A stretch of DNA of 6,388 nt from an uncultured Parvularculaceae bacterium (GTDB lineage Bacteria > Pseudomonadota > Alphaproteobacteria > Caulobacterales > Parvularculaceae): assembly GCA_947259815.1 (NCBI GenBank), contig CAMYNO010000334.1, forward strand, positions 1-6,388. The letters run 5' to 3'. This document shows, in pieces, positions 1-5,628 of this stretch; within the stretch, counting starts at the first letter, position 1, and every line of letters begins with the position of its first letter. Position numbers and translations under genes: made by a program. Under the pieces are notes generated by a model that had not been told where the DNA came from, did not search any database, and saw only the letters and a list, made by a program, of their open reading frames with translations.

Positions 1-923
1 CGCCCGACGATGCGCGGTTCTATGCCGTTTGACATGATCTGTTCGGCGCCAATCAGGAACACCAGTGCGGTCAGCGCCATGCGCACGCCGCCGCCGTCCG
101 GTTGCACCAGCGCCAGAAGCACGGGCAGGGTGATCGCTGACGCCGCGCCGAAAATCGGTATGTAATTGAGAATGAAGATGAGCAGCGCCCAGAAACCGGC
201 GAATTGAATGCCGATGATTTCCATAATGATATAGCTGATTGTCGCGGTCACCAGATTGCTGATCGTTTTGACGGTAATGTATTGGCGCACCAGTGCGCCG
301 ATATCGCTGATCGTTTCATTGATAACGCTGCGTTCGCGATCATCGGCGCCGAGCAGGTTTATTTTCCGGAAAATTCGACCACGCTCTATCAGCATAAAGA
401 CCAGATAGAGAAAAATCGTAATGAATGTCAGGAAATTCGATGTCAGGCCGGAAAGGCTCGATGCTGCGCGCGACAGGAGCGGTCGGATCAGGTCGATTGC
501 GGATTGCTGGATCTGTTCAACGCCGCCAAGAAGTTCTGCGGGTACGGCGTTCGACGTTCTTACCCAGTCCACCGCATCCCCCGCAAGGACGCGTAGTCGG
601 CTCTCGTAATCCGGCCATGCGTTGAGCAAAGATTCAACATTTGCGCGAACGATCTCAATAAAAATTACCGCCCCTGCGCCGATCAGCGCAAAGGCAATCA
701 AAAACCCGAGCCAATTGGGAATGAACCGACCGATAAAAGGCGTTCGGCGGACATTGTCTTTCAGCGTGTAGATGAGAAAACACAAGAACCCGGCGATCAC
801 CAGGGGGATCAGGACGCCGCGGCCGATATAGGCGATAAGTCCTATCAGAAATGCAATGCCGAGCCCGTAAAATGTGCGCGCGATGCTTGGCGCTGTCGCC
901 TGCCCAGTCAACTCAGTCTCCAT
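1..923 (-). CDS. AI-2E family transporter (PerM/YdiK/TqsA-like membrane protein), C-terminus cut by window edge
   Basis: Reading the minus strand from the ATG at 923 gives 307 uninterrupted codons running off the left edge. The protein is strongly hydrophobic. Likely membrane segments lie near residues 17-35, 37-55, 70-93, 163-179, 220-238, 242-275 and 281-297, with a long polar, partly helical stretch (about 94-160) between the third and fourth. This is the usual layout of the AI-2E transporter family. Family signatures are visible: LNYIPIFGA at 252-260 and NGIEPRIVG at 299-307, matching the conserved N-x-IP-x-x-G and N-x-x-EP-x-x-x-G blocks. Family members are inner-membrane permeases. Export of autoinducer-2 is shown for only a few, others act as ion/proton antiporters, and the substrate here cannot be told. 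Roughly the last 40-60 residues are missing. It is divergent from the pab operon and probably unrelated to it. The start is the first ATG of the frame, with only a weak AGG directly before it. Confidence 0.9.
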   Translation of the reverse strand, partial: METELTGQATAPSIARTFYGLGIAFLIGLIAYIGRGVLIPLVIAGFLCFLIYTLKDNVRRTPFIGRFIPNWLGFLIAFALIGAGAVIFIEIVRANVESLLNAWPDYESRLRVLAGDAVDWVRTSNAVPAELLGGVEQIQQSAIDLIRPLLSRAASSLSGLTSNFLTFITIFLYLVFMLIERGRIFRKINLLGADDRERSVINETISDIGALVRQYITVKTISNLVTATISYIIMEIIGIQFAGFWALLIFILNYIPIFGAASAITLPVLLALVQPDGGGVRMALTALVFLIGAEQIMSNGIEPRIVG

Positions 924-1027
924 CCTGATCACAAGAGATTCGATAAGGCGCTTCGTTCGCGCGCGCCAGCGACCGGCGCTGCCTTTTGACGCTTTTCAAC
1001 GACGCCTGCGCGTCCTACCTAACCACG
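924..1027. promoter_or_regulatory. Divergent intergenic region between the PerM-like gene and the pab operon
   Basis: Both flanking genes are transcribed away from this stretch, so it should hold both promoters. No textbook sigma-70 pair is obvious on either strand. The best -35-like hexamer on the plus strand is TTGACG at 986-991, with no good -10 element at normal spacing. A short inverted repeat CAGCG-N5-CGCTG lies at 967-981, but it is too short and GC-rich to call an operator. In the pabB frame there is a stop at 944-946, so pabB cannot start further upstream than this region. Confidence 0.4.
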
Positions 1028-2359
1028 GTGAATATTCGTGAAATTCCCTGGCGCAACCCTTACGCCGCGTTTGCACCGCTTGTAGACAGGCCGCACGCTC
1101 ATTTTCTGCATGGCGGGGAGCAGCGCGCCAGTGGCTGGTCCATCATTGTCGCCGAGCCGGTGCGCTTGTTGACGCTCAAAGGCGGCGACCCGGATGCGTG
1201 GCTAGGTGAGGTCCAGGAAATCGCCAATAGGCGCCGGATTGATGCGATTCCCACGGCTTCTGGTCCTTTTCACAGCGGGCTGGTCGGCTATGTAGGTTAT
1301 GAGGCTCTTGCCGCGCTTGAGCCAACATTGCGCCTGCCGTGCGCTCCCTATGCGCTCCCCGAGGCGCATTTTGGCGTTTACGACGCGGCGGCGACATTCT
1401 CGCGGCAGGACCGGCGTGCTTTCATCAGTGGGCGAAGTGACGAAGCGACGGCGCGACTGGAATTGCTGCTTGGCGGCGATGAGCTCGACGCCCCGGACGC
1501 CGAAAAATTTTACGGTCTTGAGTCCAATTTTTCACGCGCCGATTATGAATCTACGGTCGCGGAGGTGACGGAACGAATTCGCAATGGTGATTTCTTTCAG
1601 GCCAATATTGCACAGACATTGAAAGCGCGAACGGAAAATCCGTTCTCCGTTTATAGTTTGCTACGTGCGATTGCGGCGAAAAGCGATGCGGATTTTCTGT
1701 CGTTGTTCCAGTATGAAGAGGGGGCGATCCTTTCAAACTCGCCGGAGCGTTTTTTCAAACTGACGTCTGACAGAAAGATCACCGCTGAGCCGGTCAAGGG
1801 TACGCGTCCGCGCAGTGACGCCCCGCAGCAAGATGCAATCTATGCGGAAGAACTTGTGAATGACGCCAAGGATCGCGCTGAAAACATCATGATTGCCGAT
1901 CTGATGCGCAATGACCTGTCGCGGATTTGCGACGATCACTCTATCCGCGAAGAGGCAATCTGCGAGTTAATGAGCCTGTCGCGTGTACATCATCTTGTTT
2001 CGCGCATATCCGGTCGGTTGCGGACCGAGCTTGGAATTAGCGATATCTTCCGTTCTCTGTTTCCATCCGGTTCAATCACCGGCGCGCCGAAAATAGAAGC
2101 GATGAAAACAATCAGCGAAATTGAAGGTCGCGGCCGCGGGCCATATTGCGGGGCGCTTGGGTATATTGACGATACGGGGCGCGCTGATTTTTCTGTCGGT
2201 ATCCGCACGATGATAACAGATGCCGCCCGGCGTGAAATCGATATTCCGGTCGGCGGCGGGATAACGCTGCGCTCCAATCCGTCAGCGGAGTATGAGGAGA
2301 CGCTGGTAAAGGCGTCGGCGGCCTTATCGGCCTTGGGGCTAGCGGCGGACGCGTTATGA
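1028..2359 (+). CDS. pabB: Aminodeoxychorismate synthase component I (PabB)
   Basis: The product (443 aa from this start) aminates chorismate at C4 with ammonia supplied by PabA, giving 4-amino-4-deoxychorismate for folate synthesis in the cytoplasm. It has the anthranilate-synthase-I N-terminal domain (about residues 5-130) and a C-terminal chorismate-binding domain (about 170-430). Motifs visible: NSPERF with E240; PVKGT with K257; DRAENIMIADLMRND starting near 282; HHLVS at 321-325; SGSITGAPK at 347-355. The lysine in PVKGT marks PabB, because this residue forms the covalent intermediate and anthranilate synthases lack it; TrpE is therefore unlikely. No LLES-type tryptophan feedback motif is seen. 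GTG 1028 is chosen because homologues start close to the REIPW segment. TTG 986 would add 14 residues, and neither start has a clear Shine-Dalgarno. The stop overlaps pabA by four bases. Confidence 0.93.
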   Translation: MNIREIPWRNPYAAFAPLVDRPHAHFLHGGEQRASGWSIIVAEPVRLLTLKGGDPDAWLGEVQEIANRRRIDAIPTASGPFHSGLVGYVGYEALAALEPTLRLPCAPYALPEAHFGVYDAAATFSRQDRRAFISGRSDEATARLELLLGGDELDAPDAEKFYGLESNFSRADYESTVAEVTERIRNGDFFQANIAQTLKARTENPFSVYSLLRAIAAKSDADFLSLFQYEEGAILSNSPERFFKLTSDRKITAEPVKGTRPRSDAPQQDAIYAEELVNDAKDRAENIMIADLMRNDLSRICDDHSIREEAICELMSLSRVHHLVSRISGRLRTELGISDIFRSLFPSGSITGAPKIEAMKTISEIEGRGRGPYCGALGYIDDTGRADFSVGIRTMITDAARREIDIPVGGGITLRSNPSAEYEETLVKASAALSALGLAADAL

Positions 2360-2937
2360 TCCTCATCATCGATAATTTTGATTCTTTTGTGCACAACCTT
2401 GCGCGATACGCTCGCGAAGCGGGGGCGGCGGTGCGTGTTGTGCGAAACGATGCGGTGACAGTATACGATTGCCTTGCCGCCCGTCCCGCCGGAATTATCG
2501 TTTCTCCCGGTCCGCGAACGCCGCGCGAGGCGGGCGTCTGTCTCGATCTCATTGCCGCGCTGCCGGCGCGCATGCCTTTTCTTGGTGTCTGCCTCGGCCA
2601 TCAGTGCCTGGTGGAAGCGCTTGGCGGAAAGACCCTACGCGCCAGCGAGCCTCTACATGGGGAGGCGAGTTCCATTCGCCATTGCGGGCGCGGTCTGTTT
2701 GAGAATATTCCCTCACCCATGCTCGCTGGCCGCTACCATTCTCTCATTGCTGCGCCGGCGCCCGGGGCGCCGCTGGTTGAAACAGCGTGGGCGGAAGATG
2801 GGGCGCTCATGGGCGTCTCTCATGCAACGCGGCCATGGCATGGCGTGCAGTTTCATCCCGAATCCGTATTATCGCCCTATGGCCGGGCGTTGATGAAAAA
2901 TTTCCTCGCTATTTGCGGGATTGGGAGCGAAAATTGA
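2356..2937 (+). CDS. pabA: Aminodeoxychorismate synthase component II, glutamine amidotransferase (PabA)
   Basis: This is a 193-aa class I glutamine amidotransferase, about the size of known PabA/TrpG subunits. It hydrolyses glutamine and passes ammonia to PabB. The N-terminus has the family hallmark DNFDSFVHNL. The nucleophile is C79 in GVCLGHQC, and the other two triad residues are H167 and E169 in HGVQFHPES. The RYHSL block typical of the TrpG/PabA group is also present. PabA and TrpG are hard to separate by sequence, and in some bacteria one protein serves both synthases. The assignment to PabA rests on the neighbours pabB and pabC. Its ATG sits inside the pabB stop (ATGA), so translation is probably coupled, helped by a weak GGCGGA at 2344-2349. 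No catalytic residue appears to be missing. Confidence 0.93.
   Translation: MILIIDNFDSFVHNLARYAREAGAAVRVVRNDAVTVYDCLAARPAGIIVSPGPRTPREAGVCLDLIAALPARMPFLGVCLGHQCLVEALGGKTLRASEPLHGEASSIRHCGRGLFENIPSPMLAGRYHSLIAAPAPGAPLVETAWAEDGALMGVSHATRPWHGVQFHPESVLSPYGRALMKNFLAICGIGSEN
2923..2927 (+). promoter_or_regulatory. Ribosome binding site that sets the TTG start of pabC
   Basis: GGGAG lies six bases before the TTG at 2934-2936. It is the clearest Shine-Dalgarno in the operon. It sits inside the last codons of pabA and picks the TTG overlapping the pabA stop as the pabC start, in place of the in-frame ATG at 2787 buried deep in pabA. Confidence 0.65.
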
Positions 2938-3791
2938 CTTTCTGGTTCAACGGCGAATGGCGCAACGACCCTGAAGCGATCTCTATCGACGATCGCGGAT
3001 TGCTGCTTGGTGACGGTGTATTTGAAACGATCCTTCTACGGAATGGCATTCCGGCGTTTCTGAACCGGCACATGGCGCGCCTCTCCAGGGGGCTGCAGTT
3101 GCTTGGCATAGACGCGCGTATTCCAGACTCGCTGCAAGATATCATCATGGAGCTGGCGGGGCGTAATGGCGCCGACAAAGGCGCCGCGTCACTGCGTTTG
3201 ACGGTGACTCGGGGGCGCGGTCCCCGTGGGCTCGCGCCGCCCAAAGGCAAGGCAGCGCAAGCAACGATAATAATGACCTGCGCTCCATTGGCGACCAGCC
3301 CAGAATCGCCGCGCAAGCTTATCGTTTCCGAACGGGTGCGCCCATCGAAAGGCGTCAGCGCGCAATGTAAGATCCCGTCCTATGTTGAAAATATACTGGC
3401 GATGAATGACGCTATTGAGGCCGGGGCGGACGATGCGCTCATGCTGAGCGCGCAAGGTCATATCGCCTGCGCCAGTGCCGCGAATGTGTTTCTCATTTCA
3501 AGCGAAGGAGTAATGGCGACGCCTGCGCTCGCCGACGGCGCGCTTGCCGGTGTCGTACGCAGCGTTTTATTCGAAGTGGCTACGGCGCATGGCGTTGAAA
3601 TCGTCGAGCGTTCGATCAAGCCCGAGGAGCTTCACGGCGGTGCTGTTTTCCTCACCAACAGCCTGATCGGTCTGGCGCCGGCTACGCTTTCCGGTTCTGC
3701 CGATGCGGCTTCAAATGAATTATTCAATCGACTCAACACATGGTATCAGGATGCTCTGGAACGCGACCTGCAGCAGGCGGTAAAAACGTGA
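2934..3791 (+). CDS. pabC: Aminodeoxychorismate lyase (PabC), class IV PLP-dependent enzyme
   Basis: The 285-aa product is a fold-type IV PLP enzyme of the PabC / branched-chain aminotransferase / D-amino-acid aminotransferase group. Its likely reaction is removal of pyruvate from 4-amino-4-deoxychorismate to give 4-aminobenzoate. Visible blocks are DRGLLLGDGVFET at 20-32, RLTVTRGRG in the middle, the probable Schiff-base lysine K146 in CKIPSYVEN, a G-x-x-x-x-x-SAANVF block near 176-186, and TNSLIGLAP near the C-terminus. The sequence alone could also fit an aminotransferase; the position directly after pabB-pabA favours PabC. Oddity: the residue that is normally Glu in this block, pairing with the PLP ring nitrogen, is C179 (TGC 3468-3470). 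The start is TTG 2934, overlapping the pabA stop (TTGA) and preceded by GGGAG. The end overlaps the next gene by GTGA. Confidence 0.87.
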   Translation: MTFWFNGEWRNDPEAISIDDRGLLLGDGVFETILLRNGIPAFLNRHMARLSRGLQLLGIDARIPDSLQDIIMELAGRNGADKGAASLRLTVTRGRGPRGLAPPKGKAAQATIIMTCAPLATSPESPRKLIVSERVRPSKGVSAQCKIPSYVENILAMNDAIEAGADDALMLSAQGHIACASAANVFLISSEGVMATPALADGALAGVVRSVLFEVATAHGVEIVERSIKPEELHGGAVFLTNSLIGLAPATLSGSADAASNELFNRLNTWYQDALERDLQQAVKT

Positions 3792-4948
3792 AACCATTCG
3801 CCATCACCGAAGACCAGATTATGCGGGTGCTTGGCGCTGTCTTTGCCGACGAGCTTTCGCGCCAATCCAACAAGCATTTTGACTTTGTTACAATCGCGTC
3901 CTGGACAGGGGAAACCAAACTCGATGCTGACGGATTAGGGCTAAGCGCCAAAGAGCGAGACGCCTGCCTGAGCCGCACAGCGTCGCTTTTCGGTCTTGAC
4001 GAGAAATTCTTCGAGGGTCGGTCCGCACAGAATATCGCCTCTGTCGCTGCGGAGATTGCCGCCGCGATCAAAGAACGCCTTGATAATTTTGTGTTTAAAT
4101 CGGCGGCGCGTGACGAGGATGCGGAATGCCGTCACCGTGCTGATGAAATCTTTCAGGATGCTGCTGCCGCGGCGAACATCCTTTACGGGCGCCGCCGGCT
4201 GCTCTCTTTCGTTGCGCCTCACAGTCTGCTTGGATTTGAGCTGACGATTTTGACGCCCAATCTTCAGGGTATTGAGTCTATCGATGCGCGCGGGATGACG
4301 CCGGAACAACTCTCGGCGACGCTCGCATATGGTGACGTCCTCGTGGCGACGCCGACATTGTGGCGCTATATGATGCGCGAAAATCTCGCATCGCCGGATA
4401 ATACAATGGCTGTTTCGTTCGGTGAGGCGATGGCGCCGGATCTTGCCGTTGAGATGCTAAAGGCCGGGTTTGGTGTGATGCGCGAATTATACGGATCGAC
4501 GGAATCAGGGCTGATCGGATGGCGTGATGCGCCGACCGAGCCATTTTTGTTGTTTGACCACTGGCGGCGCGCCGATGCGCAGTTGTTCCGCTGCGCACCG
4601 GATGGGAGCGAGCGCGAAACCAACGCCATGGATTTCCTGGAGTGGACAGGCGAACGCGCCTTTCGTCTCGCCGGACGGCGCGATGGTGCGATCCAGATCG
4701 GGGCGGTGAATGTGCACCCTGATGTTGTGGCGCGTCAGGTTTCGCAACATCCCGCGGTTGGCGAATGCGCCGTCAATGTCAATCGAAGCGGCGACGGCGT
4801 AACGCGTCTTGTCGCGCATATTGTCCTAAAGCGTGATCGATTACCGAATGAGAGTACCGCGCGCGATATTGACGCCTGGTGCCGCACTAGCCTGCGCCAA
4901 CAGGAACGACCGCGCATATACCAGTTTCATCAAGCGTTGCCGAAATAA
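3788..4948 (+). CDS. ANL-superfamily (acyl/aryl-CoA ligase-like) protein with degraded ATP-binding loop, probable pseudoenzyme
   Basis: The 386-aa product resembles short adenylate-forming ligases such as the 4-coumarate-CoA-ligase-like proteins of aryl-polyene/xanthomonadin clusters. Recognisable parts are APHSLLGFE near 140, the A5 motif YGSTES at 235-240, GRRDGAIQIGAVNVHP at 296-311 (A8-like), a C-terminal subdomain with HPAVGECAV, and a final RPRIYQFHQALPK. Two catalytic elements are missing. The phosphate-binding loop expected as TSGSTGxPK reads KSAARDEDA (104-112), with flanking F103, C114 and H116 still in register, so it changed by substitution and not by an indel. The protein also ends at ALPK, just before the usual A10 segment with the adenylation lysine. 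Classical adenylation is therefore doubtful; binding an aryl acid, perhaps pABA, is an inference. GTG 3788 overlaps the pabC stop (GTGA) after a partial AGGCGG. ATG 3740 is an in-frame alternative start but would overlap pabC by about 50 bases. Confidence 0.78.
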   Translation: MKPFAITEDQIMRVLGAVFADELSRQSNKHFDFVTIASWTGETKLDADGLGLSAKERDACLSRTASLFGLDEKFFEGRSAQNIASVAAEIAAAIKERLDNFVFKSAARDEDAECRHRADEIFQDAAAAANILYGRRRLLSFVAPHSLLGFELTILTPNLQGIESIDARGMTPEQLSATLAYGDVLVATPTLWRYMMRENLASPDNTMAVSFGEAMAPDLAVEMLKAGFGVMRELYGSTESGLIGWRDAPTEPFLLFDHWRRADAQLFRCAPDGSERETNAMDFLEWTGERAFRLAGRRDGAIQIGAVNVHPDVVARQVSQHPAVGECAVNVNRSGDGVTRLVAHIVLKRDRLPNESTARDIDAWCRTSLRQQERPRIYQFHQALPK

Positions 4949-4980
4949 AAAACGCCGCTAGCTAATAGCGGCGTTCTTTT
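4946..4980. terminator. Bidirectional intrinsic terminator between convergent genes
   Basis: AACGCCGCTA (4951-4960) and TAGCGGCGTT (4966-4975) form a perfect 10-bp stem with a five-base loop (GCTAA). On the plus strand it is followed by CTTTT. On the minus strand the A-run at 4947-4952 becomes a run of six T. It lies at once after the stop of the pab operon and just beyond the stop of the converging pilus-domain gene, so it can end both transcripts. The minus-strand U-tract is the stronger one. Confidence 0.9.
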
Positions 4981-5001
4981 GAAAAAGCTCGGAACGAATG
5001 T

Positions 5002-5460
5002 TTATTCGCCGCCCTCTGAGGTCTTGGCGGCCGTTTGCGCTTGTCCGAATTTTTGCGCGACTTGTGTCGATACCGAGTCGAACACTGTCTGGTCGTCGCC
5101 AACCGTGATCGTTGCTTCGCAATTTGTCGTACAGTTATATGTGGTGCGCGCCGGGCCGCGATAATACGTCAACATGTCGGTTGAATTCGTGCGGACACGA
5201 ACGATCATATTTTCAATGACTTCGCCGTCGGCGTCCATGACATATATGTTCGTCAGGCCAGGCGCCTTGCCGTAAAGCAACAGGTTCGAGGCGTCCTGGA
5301 CGGAAACATCTGCGATTGCCGGGTTCCCGATAATGACGTTGTGCGCCGGGCGTTCCAGCTTGTAGGGACGAACATAGTCCATGGTGAGCCAGACCTGGCC
5401 AGCTTGAGCGGCCGAGATCATCGCGGTAAATGCGGCGGCGGCGAATATGAAGTTGCGCAT
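5002..5460 (-). CDS. Secreted pilus-assembly N-terminal-domain protein (CpaC/RcpA secretin N-domain only)
   Basis: The 152-aa product begins with a classic Sec signal peptide (residues 1-20, hydrophobic core FIFAAAAFTAMI, cleavage likely after AQA), so it should be periplasmic or exposed. Residues about 24-90 match the pilus formation / T2SS-T3SS N-terminal domain found at the front of CpaC/RcpA secretins: VRPYKLERP, then NVIIGNPAIADVSV, LLLYGKAPGLTNIYVMD and a closing IVRV strand. The BON and secretin pore domains of full CpaC (over 400 aa) are absent, and the reading frame stops cleanly, so this is a stand-alone domain protein and not a broken secretin. The tail holds a C110-x3-C114 pair, possibly a disulfide, then VGDDQTVF and a polar, alanine-rich end. 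No other tad/cpa pilus gene is in the window. The precise role is unknown; binding to a secretin or to the cell wall is conjecture. Confidence 0.85.
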   Translation of the reverse strand: MRNFIFAAAAFTAMISAAQAGQVWLTMDYVRPYKLERPAHNVIIGNPAIADVSVQDASNLLLYGKAPGLTNIYVMDADGEVIENMIVRVRTNSTDMLTYYRGPARTTYNCTTNCEATITVGDDQTVFDSVSTQVAQKFGQAQTAAKTSEGGE

Positions 5461-5467
5461 CAGTCAA

Positions 5468-5473
5468 ACCCTT
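5468..5473 (-). promoter_or_regulatory. Ribosome binding site of the pilus-domain protein
   Basis: On the minus strand GAAGGG lies seven bases before the ATG at 5458-5460. It supports that start, which also places the signal peptide exactly at the N-terminus. Confidence 0.6.
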
Positions 5474-5601
5474 CGTTCAGTCGGGTGAAACCTAAGCGTT
5501 GTGGGTCAATGTAAGGTTAAGGAAGCGCGATGTATTGCAACGGTCGCCGGGTAAATTTGAATAAGAAGTTTACTCGCTCTTAAAAACGGCTTGTTATCAA
5601 G

Positions 5602-5614
5602 GCTTTTTAAAAGC
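5602..5614. repeat. Short inverted repeat upstream of the Crp/Fnr gene
   Basis: GCTTTT and AAAAGC are perfect 6-base arms around a single T, 14 bases before the ATG at 5629. Symmetry and position fit an autoregulatory site, but such AT-rich palindromes also arise by chance, and the one-base centre is unlike the usual Crp/Fnr site (TGTGA-N6-TCACA or TTGAT-N4-ATCAA). Confidence 0.25.
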
Positions 5615-5628
5615 TGTGAAAGCCGCCC

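Larger units (their letters stand above)
5461..5628. promoter_or_regulatory. Divergent promoter region between the pilus-domain gene and the Crp/Fnr regulator
   Basis: This 168-bp stretch is AT-richer than the genes around it and lies between divergent start codons, so it should carry both promoters. A weak plus-strand candidate is TTGAAT (5557-5562), then 17 bases, then TTAAAA (5580-5585). On the minus strand no convincing pair is seen, though TTGACC and TTGCAA hexamers occur. An interrupted palindrome GCTTTT-T-AAAAGC lies at 5602-5614, directly before the regulator, and could be an operator. No small gene is visible here. Confidence 0.4.

Noticed and set aside
204..596. Plus-strand open frame of 130 codons
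   Set aside because: It lies entirely inside the minus-strand AI-2E-family gene, whose translation shows clear membrane segments and family motifs; this frame shows no domain.
967..981. CAGCG-N5-CGCTG inverted repeat before pabB, considered as operator or attenuator hairpin
   Set aside because: Arms of five GC-rich bases are expected by chance in this base composition, and no T-run follows.
1028..2359. TrpE (anthranilate synthase I) as identity of the first operon gene
   Set aside because: The PVKGT motif has the lysine typical of PabB, no tryptophan feedback motif is seen, and the neighbour is pabC and not trpD or trpC.
1990..2601. Minus-strand open frame of 203 codons
   Set aside because: It is antisense to the well-supported pabB and pabA coding regions, has low-complexity Arg/Ala/Pro-rich content and no recognisable motif.
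2787..2933. N-terminal extension of PabC from ATG 2787
   Set aside because: It would overlap pabA by about 150 bases in another frame. The GGGAG followed by TTG 2934 gives a product starting exactly where PabC homologues begin.
5002..5460. Truncated CpaC secretin pseudogene
   Set aside because: The frame ends with a polar tail and a clean stop next to a strong terminator, and no secretin-like coding sequence follows downstream.
5580..5594. Possible CtrA box (TTAA-N7-TTAA) in the divergent region
   Set aside because: The second half reads TTGT, so only the first half site is intact; there is no second supporting site nearby.
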